Shown here in pieces: positions 37,467-45,256 of a DNA stretch of 64,000 nucleotides. The DNA comes from JAMCRM01 sp035561075 (GTDB lineage: Bacteria; Acidobacteriota; Terriglobia; Bryobacterales; Bryobacteraceae), in NCBI GenBank assembly GCA_035561075.1, contig DATMYF010000055.1:13100-77099 (forward strand), written 5' to 3'. Position numbers and translations under genes: made by a program. The first letter of the stretch is position 1. Each line of letters starts with the position of its first letter. The notes beneath the pieces were generated by a model. It saw only the letters and a list, made by a program, of their open reading frames with translations. It was not told the origin of the DNA and ran no database searches.

Positions 37467-38474
37467 ATGTTTCGACGCAGGCAGGGCGTGGACCGGTCGC
37501 AATATCTGCGGCGCGGCTTCCAGGTGGCCTTTCTCGCCCTGAATTTGTGGATCGGGATTGAGTTCATCCTATTCGTTCGGTTTTACGAGTCTGGGGGAAA
37601 TGCTGTCTGGGCCCAGAGACCGCCGGGTGTGGAAGGGTGGCTCCCCATAGCTTCGCTCATGAACCTGAAGGCATGGCTCATGACAGGGGAGATTCCCAAC
37701 CGCCACCCGGCGGGGATGTTCATCGTGGCCGCCTTCCTGCTGATTTCCTTCTTTTTCCGCAAGACTTTCTGTAGTTGGCTGTGCCCCATTGGCACCCTTT
37801 CGGAGTGGCTATGGCGGCTCGGGAAAGAGACCTTCGGGCGCAACTTCCGTTTACCCACGTGGGTGGATTTCCCGCTGCGCGGGTTGAAGTACCTGCTATT
37901 CGGCCTGTTCCTGTACGCGGTAGTAAGCATGCCGGTGCCCGCGATCCGGGCGTTTCTCGACGGCCCTTACGGCGTGGTGGCCGACGTGAAGATGCTGAAC
38001 TTCTTCCGGTACATGGGGGTGACTGCGGCGGTCACTATTGCGGTGCTGGTGCTGCTCTCGGTGCTGGTTCAGAACTTCTGGTGCCGGTATCTTTGCCCGT
38101 ACGGCGCGATGCTCGGGATTGTGGCGCTCCTCAGCCCCGTGCGCATCCGGCGGCAGCCTGAGGCCTGCATCGACTGCGCAAAGTGCGCGCGCGAGTGCCC
38201 GTCCCGGCTGCCCGTCGATAAACTGGTCCAGATCCGCTCGGCCGAGTGCACCGCGTGCATGCAGTGCGTGGCCGTGTGTCCGGCGGAGGGAGCGCTGCAT
38301 CTCTCGATCGCAAGCCGGCGCAGGATGCCCGCCTGGGCGTTGGCAGCGGGTATAGCGGTCGTTTTCCTTGGCGTCGTCGGGTGGGCGCAGTGGAACGGGT
38401 ACTGGACCACCAATCTCCCCAGTGATGCTTATTTTCAACTCATCCCGCGGGCCCGCGAATTCGGCCATCCGTAA
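37467..38474 (+). CDS. NapH/CcoG-like polyferredoxin membrane protein
   Basis: The 335-residue protein has five or six membrane helices and cysteine clusters. Two CxxxCP loops at helix ends (FCSWLCPIGTLSEWLW and WCRYLCPYGAMLG) are typical of NapH/NosR-type proteins. Two 4Fe-4S clusters lie in CIDCAKCARECP and CTACMQCVAVCP. It probably transfers electrons from quinol across the membrane. The electron acceptor is not encoded nearby. Confidence 0.88.
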   Translation: MFRRRQGVDRSQYLRRGFQVAFLALNLWIGIEFILFVRFYESGGNAVWAQRPPGVEGWLPIASLMNLKAWLMTGEIPNRHPAGMFIVAAFLLISFFFRKTFCSWLCPIGTLSEWLWRLGKETFGRNFRLPTWVDFPLRGLKYLLFGLFLYAVVSMPVPAIRAFLDGPYGVVADVKMLNFFRYMGVTAAVTIAVLVLLSVLVQNFWCRYLCPYGAMLGIVALLSPVRIRRQPEACIDCAKCARECPSRLPVDKLVQIRSAECTACMQCVAVCPAEGALHLSIASRRRMPAWALAAGIAVVFLGVVGWAQWNGYWTTNLPSDAYFQLIPRAREFGHP

Positions 38475-38571
38475 AGGTTCGTAACAGCAACAAGCCACAC
38501 ACCCATTAAATGCTTTTCATAGGGGCAACGCCCGCCAATCGCCAGCCGTATGTTCAGGTGTGGAGGGAGTT

Positions 38572-39090
38572 ATGAAACGAGAGGTTGCTGTAGCAGGATT
38601 TGCACTACTAGGCGTGGTGGCTTTATTGGGATGGACGCGCACCCCGGCAAACCCGCAGGCATCCGCCTACCCGGGAATGCCGGTATCCTACATGCAACCG
38701 GCTCCCGCCCTTGGGTATGCGCCCGCCCCGTACGGTATGGCGCCTGTGATGTACGTTCCCGTACAACCGGGCACGATGCAGCCCTGGGGGGCGCAGCCGA
38801 TGGCGGTTCAGCCGGCTATTCAGCCGCCACAGGTGGTGAACGCAGATTATCGCCAGCCCGCTCCGGTGCGGCGGGTGGTCTCGCAACGGGTGGTCGAGCG
38901 CCAACCGGTACGTAGCGTGCAAGTGAAAGAGCCGAGGTCCACGGCGAAGTCCGTTGCCATCGTGGCAGGCAGTTCCGGTGTGGGCGCGGCAGTAGGGGCG
39001 CTGGCCGGAGGCGGCAAGGGTGCGGCGATCGGCGCCCTGGCGGGCGGCGCCGGCGGTTTCATCTACGACCGCATGACGCGCAACCGCTAG
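38572..39090 (+). CDS. Exported glycine-zipper protein, copy 1
   Basis: The 172-residue protein has an N-terminal hydrophobic segment, a Pro/Gln/Tyr-rich linker (residues ~25-105) and a C-terminal glycine zipper. The zipper is VAIVAGSSGVGAAVGALAGGGKGAAIGALAGGAGGFIYDRMT, the YMGG/glycine-zipper type that packs helices in membranes. A GGAGGG site supports the ATG. A paralogue lies 24 bases downstream. Function unknown. Confidence 0.75.
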   Translation: MKREVAVAGFALLGVVALLGWTRTPANPQASAYPGMPVSYMQPAPALGYAPAPYGMAPVMYVPVQPGTMQPWGAQPMAVQPAIQPPQVVNADYRQPAPVRRVVSQRVVERQPVRSVQVKEPRSTAKSVAIVAGSSGVGAAVGALAGGGKGAAIGALAGGAGGFIYDRMTRNR

Positions 39091-39114
39091 CTCACGGGCT
39101 CAGGAGGGGAAACC

Positions 39115-39612
39115 ATGACCATGACACCACGGATTAAAAACGCGTTGATGATCGGCGGCTTCGCGTTGCTGGCCGTCGCGGCGGTGGCTGGGTGGACGCG
39201 CAAGACGACCATCGCGCCACCGCCTCCGAACTACTTCAATACGCCTCAAACCGCGGTGGCTCCGGCGGACGGGGTTCCGGTAGTGAACGCTTTCTCACCG
39301 CTCGGTCCCGCGGACCGCGTTCCGGCTGCCGTGCCGCAAGCCGCGCAACCGGCGCCGCCCGCGGCAACCGCGTCTACTACCCCCCGGACGGCTGCGCGGA
39401 ATGTGCGGACTCCCCGGGAGCGTGTAGTGGAGACGCGGCGGCCCACCAGCCACTCGGCCGCTATCGTCGCCGGTAGCGCCGGCGCGGGCGCGGCCATTGG
39501 AGCACTCGCGGGCGGCGGCAAGGGAGCGGCCATCGGTGCTATCGCGGGTGGCGCGGGCGGCTTTGTTTACGATCGTGCCACGAATAAAAAGCGCGTCGTT
39601 GTTCGTGAGTAA
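39115..39612 (+). CDS. Exported glycine-zipper protein, copy 2
   Basis: The 165-residue tandem paralogue of the preceding gene has an N-terminal TM segment with AGWTR at its end (compare LGWTR in copy 1), an Ala/Pro-rich variable linker and a nearly identical glycine zipper (AAIVAGSAGAGAAIGALAGGGKGAAIGAIAGGAGGFVYDR). The linkers differ while the ends are conserved, so duplication was followed by linker drift. It ends 3 bases before a convergent gene. Confidence 0.75.
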   Translation: MTMTPRIKNALMIGGFALLAVAAVAGWTRKTTIAPPPPNYFNTPQTAVAPADGVPVVNAFSPLGPADRVPAAVPQAAQPAPPAATASTTPRTAARNVRTPRERVVETRRPTSHSAAIVAGSAGAGAAIGALAGGGKGAAIGAIAGGAGGFVYDRATNKKRVVVRE

Positions 39613-39615
39613 CCA

Positions 39616-39960
39616 TTACTCCGGAAGCGGCTGTCCACTGAGCCCGCCAAGATCGAACCGACCCAGCAAAATCGGGCGCGAGATGGCGGGCTTGTCCTTT
39701 GAAAACGTGCGGGGATAGCCCGCCGCATCGGTCGGAAAACCGTAGATGTTCCCGGTTTTCCGATCGATCGCGATCCTGCCCAACAACGAGGCCGATCCAT
39801 CCGGAGCCTCAATCCTGCTTAGCTTCTCATCGAATTGAAGCGAGGGTGTGGAGTCCTGTGCCTGGACCTGCCGGGGTGCGGCCAAGGGGCTGAAGGCCAG
39901 CACGGCCAACAGCGCCGCGATCGCGGTCAGGACAGCCTTGGTGTACAGATCGGTTTGCAT
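39616..39960 (-). CDS. Exported hypothetical protein (114 aa)
   Basis: No named family is recognised. It has a clear N-terminal hydrophobic segment (VLTAIAALLAVLAFSPLAA) with an AxA-type cut site, followed by a short domain with LLGRIAIDRKTGNIYGFPTD and ISRPILLGRFDLG. It is convergent with the glycine-zipper pair. Confidence 0.6.
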   Translation of the reverse strand: MQTDLYTKAVLTAIAALLAVLAFSPLAAPRQVQAQDSTPSLQFDEKLSRIEAPDGSASLLGRIAIDRKTGNIYGFPTDAAGYPRTFSKDKPAISRPILLGRFDLGGLSGQPLPE

Positions 39961-40032
39961 CCCCCAAGGTTACCTCTTGCGTTAGCGAAACGCGGACCTG
40001 CACGTCACCTTCAAGACGCTGCCTCAGGCTCG

Positions 40033-41007
40033 CTAGCCCGCCCGGAGTTCGCCGGCGGTTTCCCGGATGCCCTCCGGGACGGCGATGAACCGGAACGTGT
40101 CGCCGTGGCTCAGGTAGCGCACCCGGTCGGACAGTCCGGCTTGCTCGACTGCGCGGCGGAAATCGCCCAGCGGGGACTGGAAGACATCGTAGTCGTTGTA
40201 GTGAATCGGGATCGCCAGCTTGGGCGCTACGATGCGCAGCGCGCGCACGCCCTGTTCGGCGTCCATGGTCAGCATGAGCCCCAGCACACGCGTGCCGCCC
40301 AGGTGCAGCAGCGCCAGGTGAATGTCGGGATAGCGGCGCGGGATGTCGTGCAGGTCTTTGTGCACCAGGGTGTCGCCGGCTATATAGAGCCGGAAATCCG
40401 GGGCGGATTCGGAGCGGCTGAACTCAAGCATGCTGCCCATCACCGACGGCAACAGGGCCGCCACTGCGAGCGGCCCGTGCGTGCCGGGCATGGCGGTGAC
40501 GCGGACGCGCGAATCGCCTTTGCGGACGTCGATCGACTCCCAGGTATCAAGCGGGCACGTGGCGCGGAAGCCTCGGCGCCGCAGGTCGGCCGCCGCACTG
40601 GGGGGAGTGATGATCGGGATGGTGCGGTCCAGGCGGCGCTCCACCAGCTTGTCGAAATGATCTTCGTGCAGGTGCGAGAGCAGCACGAAATCGATCTCGG
40701 GCAGCCGCGCGAAACCCATGGAGGGTTCCGTCAAGCGCGTGGAGTGCAGCCCGAAGCCAAGGTGCACTTTGTCGCCGCGGTGCAGGAAGTTGGGGTCCGT
40801 GAGAATGGTAAACCCGCCGTAGCGGATGAGGGTAGTGGCGGTTCCGATGAATTCGACCGAGCCCTCACCGCGCGCCGCCTCACCCCGCATGTCCGGAAGC
40901 AGCAGTTCCGCCAGGCGGGCCCCCTGGGGGCGGGACCGGCGTGCCCAGACCAACCCGGCCGCAGTCGCGCCCGCCGCCGATAGCGCGATCCATTTTGATG
41001 CCTTCAT
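40033..41007 (-). CDS. MBL-fold hydrolase, UlaG/NAPE-PLD-like
   Basis: The 324-residue protein has an N-terminal TM anchor (KWIALSAAGATAAGLVWA) and an MBL domain: GSVEFIGTATTLIRYGGFTILTDPNFL, DFVLLSHLHEDHFDKL (HxHxDH), GTHG, YIAGDT and IPIHYNDYDVF. The pattern matches L-ascorbate-6-P lactonase/NAPE-PLD-like proteins. An ATG at 41007 is used; the frame extends 17 codons upstream without support. Substrate unknown. Confidence 0.82.
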   Translation of the reverse strand: MKASKWIALSAAGATAAGLVWARRSRPQGARLAELLLPDMRGEAARGEGSVEFIGTATTLIRYGGFTILTDPNFLHRGDKVHLGFGLHSTRLTEPSMGFARLPEIDFVLLSHLHEDHFDKLVERRLDRTIPIITPPSAAADLRRRGFRATCPLDTWESIDVRKGDSRVRVTAMPGTHGPLAVAALLPSVMGSMLEFSRSESAPDFRLYIAGDTLVHKDLHDIPRRYPDIHLALLHLGGTRVLGLMLTMDAEQGVRALRIVAPKLAIPIHYNDYDVFQSPLGDFRRAVEQAGLSDRVRYLSHGDTFRFIAVPEGIRETAGELRAG

Positions 41008-41147
41008 GCCGACGAGTCTAGCGCTCGCTCCCGCGGGGAAGTGTAGCTTTCGGCCCACATGTGCTGAGCGGCTGGTGAGAACCGCACAGAGCGTGTTTGG
41101 CCGCCCGGCGTCCGGACTGTTACGTTGAGTTGTCTGGGTCCGGCGCT

Positions 41148-42161
41148 ATGAAACTGAAACCCATTCACGAGCAGGTAGCGGTGGTCTTCGGCGCCTCGAG
41201 CGGGATTGGCCGCCAGACCGCTATCGACTTCGCCCGGCGGGGTGCCCGCGTGGTGGTGGCGGCGCGCAGTCGCGAGGGCCTCGATTCGTTGGTCAAAACT
41301 ATTCATGACTCCGGCGGGAAGGCGATCGCGAAACAGGCCGACGCGGCGGATTTCGAGCAGGTGCGCGCCGTGGCGGAAGAGGCGGTGCGGGAGTTCGGCC
41401 ATCTCGATACCTGGGTGCACGCGGCCGCGATAAGCTTGTATGCCAGGTTCGAGGATACCGACCCGGAGGAGTTCCGCCGCGTCATCGAGGTGAACCTCGT
41501 CGGACAGGCCTATGGAGCGCGTGCGGCGCTGCCGCACCTGCGTCGTGAAGGCCGCGGCGCCCTCATCCACATCACCTCGGTCGAATCCGTCCTGGCGATG
41601 CCGCTGCAAAGCGCGTACGCCGCCTCGAAACACGGGGCTAAAGGTATGCTGGACGCGTTGCGGCGCGAATTGGAGGCCGAGGGCGTCCCCATCTCCGTGA
41701 CGAATGTAATGCCCGCGGGAATCAACACCCCGCTGTTCAACCACGCCCGGACCAAACTGGGGGTAAAGCCTACGCCAATGCCGCCGATCTATGAGGCTTC
41801 CACGGTCTCGGACGTGATCCTGTACGCAGCGGAGCATCCTGTAGCGGAAATTTATGCCGGGGGTGCGGCGAAGGCGTTCGCCACTTTGCAGTCGGCGGTG
41901 CCAAGGCTGGTTGACAGGGTGGTCGCCCGGACCGCGATTCCGGGCCAGGAGACGGACGAAGCCAAGCCCTTGGGCGCGCCGGACAATCTGTACCAACCCG
42001 TCGGCGACCACCGTGTTTCTGGAGATTTCAGCGCCCAGGCACGGCAGGTGAGCGTCTACAATTGGCTGGAAACCCATCCTCTCGGCGGGGTCATCCTGGC
42101 CGGCACGGCCATCGGGGTGGTCGGGGGAGCGGTGGGCTGGCTGGCCACCCGAAAGACGTAG
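41148..42161 (+). CDS. SDR-family oxidoreductase with C-terminal membrane anchor
   Basis: The 337-residue protein is a classical short-chain dehydrogenase: VVFGASSGIGRQTAIDFARRG (TGxxxGxG variant), then ITSVES with the catalytic Ser and YAASKHG (YxxxK). After the ~250-residue core there is an extension ending in a hydrophobic helix (GGVILAGTAIGVVGGAVGWLATR). The extension suggests membrane association; the substrate may be a lipid, but this is inference. Confidence 0.87.
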   Translation: MKLKPIHEQVAVVFGASSGIGRQTAIDFARRGARVVVAARSREGLDSLVKTIHDSGGKAIAKQADAADFEQVRAVAEEAVREFGHLDTWVHAAAISLYARFEDTDPEEFRRVIEVNLVGQAYGARAALPHLRREGRGALIHITSVESVLAMPLQSAYAASKHGAKGMLDALRRELEAEGVPISVTNVMPAGINTPLFNHARTKLGVKPTPMPPIYEASTVSDVILYAAEHPVAEIYAGGAAKAFATLQSAVPRLVDRVVARTAIPGQETDEAKPLGAPDNLYQPVGDHRVSGDFSAQARQVSVYNWLETHPLGGVILAGTAIGVVGGAVGWLATRKT

Positions 42162-42209
42162 GATGAACCACGCCCGGCGCGGTCCGGGCCCACATCTGGA
42201 AGGAGAGAT

Positions 42210-42761
42210 ATGTTTGTTTTACGGAACGCGATTCCCGTGCTGGCATTGACCCTGCTGTTGCCGGGAGGGATTGCCCAGCAGCCCGGGCGAGCCCCCGATG
42301 TGCCGTACGTCCCCACCCCGCAAGAGGTGGTCGACGCCATGCTCAAGCTCGGAAACGTAACCAAGAACGATATGCTGTACGACTTGGGCAGCGGGGACGG
42401 CCGCATTGCCATCTCCGCAGGGAAGTTGGGTGCCCACGCAGTGGGGGTTGATATCAACCCGGAGCGCATCGCCGAAGCCAATAAGAACGCCAAGGCGGCG
42501 GGGGTTACCAACCGGGTGCGGTTCATCGAGGGTGATTTGTTCCAGGTGCCCATCAAGGACGCAACCGTGGTGACGCTGTACCTGCTGCCCTCCATCAACT
42601 TGAAGCTCAAGCCCAAGCTGTTGGCGGAACTCAAGCCCGGCACCCGCGTGGTCTCCCACAGTTTCGACATGGGGGACTGGAAGCCTGAGAAGACCGAGGA
42701 AGTGAACGGGCGCTACATCTACTACTGGACGATTCCGCAGCACTCGTCCAGCAGCCGGTAA
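42210..42761 (+). CDS. Class I SAM-dependent methyltransferase with N-terminal leader
   Basis: The 183-residue protein has an N-terminal hydrophobic leader (VLALTLLLPGGIAQQ). A compact Rossmann-like methyltransferase follows: LYDLGSGDGRIAISAGKLGAHAVGVDINPERI (SAM motif I) and VRFIEGDLFQVPIKDATVVTLYLLPSI. A signal peptide on a SAM enzyme is odd because SAM is cytosolic. It belongs to a widespread small family with histone H3-K79/Dot1-like resemblance. A strong GGAAGGAG site supports the start. Confidence 0.75.
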   Translation: MFVLRNAIPVLALTLLLPGGIAQQPGRAPDVPYVPTPQEVVDAMLKLGNVTKNDMLYDLGSGDGRIAISAGKLGAHAVGVDINPERIAEANKNAKAAGVTNRVRFIEGDLFQVPIKDATVVTLYLLPSINLKLKPKLLAELKPGTRVVSHSFDMGDWKPEKTEEVNGRYIYYWTIPQHSSSSR

Positions 42762-42816
42762 CGGCGGCGCGCCGTCGCAAGGCGCTCCCGCGGCATCGGC
42801 TTTATACTAGAAGCCG

Positions 42817-43170
42817 ATGCTGCTCGAGATCGATCATCGCGAGACCGCCGGGGGGACTGTTGTGGTCACGCTTTCCGGCAAGCTGATGCTGGGCCCGGAG
42901 AGCCAGCAGGTGGAGACCCTGGTGAGCGAACTCTTGGAGCACGGGCGGCGCGACTTCATAATCGACCTCGCGGGTATTACGCGCATCGACAGCACCGGAA
43001 TCGGCCGCCTAATCTTCTGCTTTAACAAAATTGCGGAAGCGGGCGGCAGGCTCCTGATGGCAGGGGCGCAGGGCTATCTGCGGGAGAGCTTTCGGGTGTC
43101 GCGCCTCGATACTGTATTCCGCTTCTATCCGGATGTGGAGACCGCCGCGGGAAAACTCCAGGCCGGGTAG
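42817..43170 (+). CDS. STAS-domain anti-anti-sigma factor
   Basis: The 117-residue single STAS domain has LSGKLMLGPES and FIIDLAGITRIDSTGIGRLIFC. The conserved DSTG carries the phosphorylatable Ser of SpoIIAA/RsbV-like proteins. Partner-switching proteins bind an anti-sigma kinase when unphosphorylated. No kinase or phosphatase is next to it. Confidence 0.87.
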   Translation: MLLEIDHRETAGGTVVVTLSGKLMLGPESQQVETLVSELLEHGRRDFIIDLAGITRIDSTGIGRLIFCFNKIAEAGGRLLMAGAQGYLRESFRVSRLDTVFRFYPDVETAAGKLQAG

Positions 43171-43197
43171 CCTGGTTGCGCGGCGGTCTCCGGTTGA

Positions 43198-44496
43198 TCA
43201 GGCAATCGCTGCCGGGTAAGCCTTCCGGATCGCTGCCACGATGTCGTCGGTATCGGCCTTGGTGTATTTCGGGTCGATTGGCGGACCGGCGAAACGGCTC
43301 ACAATATCGATACTGCGCGGGCAAATCTCCGCGCCGTAACGGATGGACGGCCCCCTCCCCGTCGTGAAGGTGGGCCAGTTGGGGCGCGGCGAAACTTTCT
43401 TCGCGATGAAAGGTACAGTCGGCAGCATGGCCGCGCTGCCCGGGCGCGTCACAGGTACCCCTTCGGCCTTCATGGCGGCGATGAAGCGGTTGGTCCGCTC
43501 GGAGTTATCGAAACGGATGAAGATGATGGAGTCGAGATCGCCCGCGGGATCCGGCCGTTTTCGGAAACGGATCCCGGGCAGGTCGTTAATGCCCGCGTAG
43601 ACCCGGCGGGAGTTGGCCCGCACGTCCCCGATAATGCGATCGAGCTTGCGGAGTTGCGCCAGCGCCACCGCGGCGGTGAGTTCGTTGATCCGCAGGTTGG
43701 TGCCGGGAAAGGGTTCGAGCGTGGTCTTCCCCAGGACGCTCTCGTGCCACGGGCGCACGCCGCCCACGTCGTGATACCGCACAGCCCTCTCATATAGCGC
43801 GGGGTCGTTGGTGGCGAGGATGCCGCCTTCGCCGGCGGCGATGGGCTTGGTGATCTGGAGGCTGAACATCCCCATGTCGCCGATGGTGCCCACCGGACGG
43901 CCCTTGTAGCTGGCTCCCATGCTCTGGGCGGCATCTTCCAGGACCTTGATTCCGCGTTTGCGGGCGATGGCCATGATGGGGTCCATATCGCAGGGATTAC
44001 CACGCAGGTGGACCGCCATGATGAGCTTGGTCTGGGGTGTGATACGGCTCTCAACGTCGGCCGGATCGAGGTGGAAGGATTCGTCCACCTCGGCGAACAC
44101 CGGGAGTGCGCCGGCCAGAACGATGGTGTTGTAGCAGGAAACAAAGGTCCAGGCGGGGAGAATGACCTCGTCGCCGGGGCCGATCTGAAGCGCTGCCATG
44201 GCCGCATCGAGGGCACCCGTGCCGGTAGCCACCGCCAGGGCGAAGCGCGCCTTCATGCGGGCGGCGAACTCCTTCTCGAAGGTGGACGCCTTGGCGGGCG
44301 GCTCGGCGCCGTGCCCGTAATAGCGGAACGGGTTGCGCGTTTCGAGCACCTGCGCGATCTGTTCGCGCTCGCGTTCATCGTAGTATTGGGTTCCCCAGTG
44401 GGTGGCCACCAGGGGCTTCGAGCGCACGGGTTTGCCGCCCTCTGCGGCCAGCGCGGCGGATGCCGTGCCCGCCATGAAATTCCTGCGATTCACCAC
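43198..44496 (-). CDS. DegT/DnrJ/EryC1/StrS-family aminotransferase with Tat-like leader
   Basis: This 432-residue PLP-dependent sugar aminotransferase/dehydratase family member has VATGTGALDAAMAAL, ILPAWTFVSCYN, KVLEDAAQSMGASYKGRPVGTIGDMG and the PLP-lysine block FSLQITKPIAAGEGG. A leader-like VNRRNFMAGTASAAL precedes it, a twin-arginine pattern unusual for this family. It may make an amino-sugar; no nucleotide-sugar genes flank it. Confidence 0.85.
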   Translation of the reverse strand: MVNRRNFMAGTASAALAAEGGKPVRSKPLVATHWGTQYYDEREREQIAQVLETRNPFRYYGHGAEPPAKASTFEKEFAARMKARFALAVATGTGALDAAMAALQIGPGDEVILPAWTFVSCYNTIVLAGALPVFAEVDESFHLDPADVESRITPQTKLIMAVHLRGNPCDMDPIMAIARKRGIKVLEDAAQSMGASYKGRPVGTIGDMGMFSLQITKPIAAGEGGILATNDPALYERAVRYHDVGGVRPWHESVLGKTTLEPFPGTNLRINELTAAVALAQLRKLDRIIGDVRANSRRVYAGINDLPGIRFRKRPDPAGDLDSIIFIRFDNSERTNRFIAAMKAEGVPVTRPGSAAMLPTVPFIAKKVSPRPNWPTFTTGRGPSIRYGAEICPRSIDIVSRFAGPPIDPKYTKADTDDIVAAIRKAYPAAIA

Positions 44497-44601
44497 GCGG
44501 TTCTCCTTATCCGTTCAGGATACGACGTCCCGCTGCGCGCGTGCGATCGGGCACGGACGCAGCGCCGGGGCCAACATACAATGGGGCCTGGCGGAGGGCA
44601 A

Positions 44602-44790
44602 GTGTCTCTCATCACGATCGTTCTGGTGCTGGTCGTCGTCGGGGTGTTGCTATGGTTGATCAACACCTATGTGCCGATGGCATCGGCCATTAAGACCATT
44701 CTCAATCTGGTAGTCGTAATCGCGGTAATCCTCTGGCTATTGCAGGTGTTCGGGGTGATCTCGGGAGGCCCGAGGATACCTCTGCGGTAG
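44602..44790 (+). CDS. Thivi_2564-family small membrane protein
   Basis: The 62-residue protein starts at GTG (with GGAGG just upstream) and reads SLITIVLVLVVVGVLLWLINTYVPMASAIKTILNLVVVIAVILWLLQVFG. This two-helix pattern is characteristic of the Thivi_2564 family. An in-frame ATG at 44581 is an alternative. Function unknown. Confidence 0.75.
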   Translation: MSLITIVLVLVVVGVLLWLINTYVPMASAIKTILNLVVVIAVILWLLQVFGVISGGPRIPLR

Positions 44791-45256
44791 GCGGGCGGTC
44801 ACGAATTGTCACCCTCTCCCGGGGGGCGAGCGGGATGGAGCGCAGCCGCGCATTGAGCGCTTCCGGCTGTGGCGCCTATGCTGCGGGCGCTGAAGCGGTC
44901 GCAGACGAAAAGACTTTATTTTGGATCTGAAATCAGCCACATAGCCGCCGCTATGCATAGGCAGGCCGGGAGCCGGCGGTACTTTCAAGTCAGAGGGGCC
45001 GGGCAGCCGGAACCCTTATCAACAACATGCCGACAGAGCCGATCATCATCATTCTTGACGGTTGGTGGGTTTAGCTCCAAACTGTACTGAATAGTACATT
45101 CGGCGCCGTCCACAGGCGCGTATTGAGTTATTGAATTAAATTCAGTGCCCAAAATAGGGCAAAAACTGGTTATGCTTCTTTGGGGATATCCTGCTCAGGA
45201 TATTCCCAAAGAACTCCAGGCCAGAACGAGAAAATCCCACATACGGCTGGCATGGC
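44791..45256. promoter_or_regulatory. Gene-free region upstream of the TPR-CHAT gene, rich in palindromes
   Basis: This 466-base gap is lower in GC than its neighbours and has no supported gene. It contains an 8-bp inverted repeat GCCTATGC/GCATAGGC (44874-44881, 44955-44962), the palindrome TGTACTGAATAGTACA (45083-45098), TGAATTAAATTCA (45132-45144), a small GCCC/GGGC hairpin (45147-45160) and a 15-bp near-perfect hairpin at 45178-45211. These look like operator or RNA elements controlling the TPR-CHAT operon. No confident -35/-10 pair is assigned. Confidence 0.5.
45178..45211. promoter_or_regulatory. 15-bp inverted repeat before the TPR-CHAT start
   Basis: Arms 45178-45192 and 45197-45211 pair at 15 positions with one G-U and a 4-nt GCTC loop. 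No T run follows, so it is unlikely to be a terminator. It sits 46 bases before the start codon and may be an operator or a translation-control hairpin. Confidence 0.55.
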
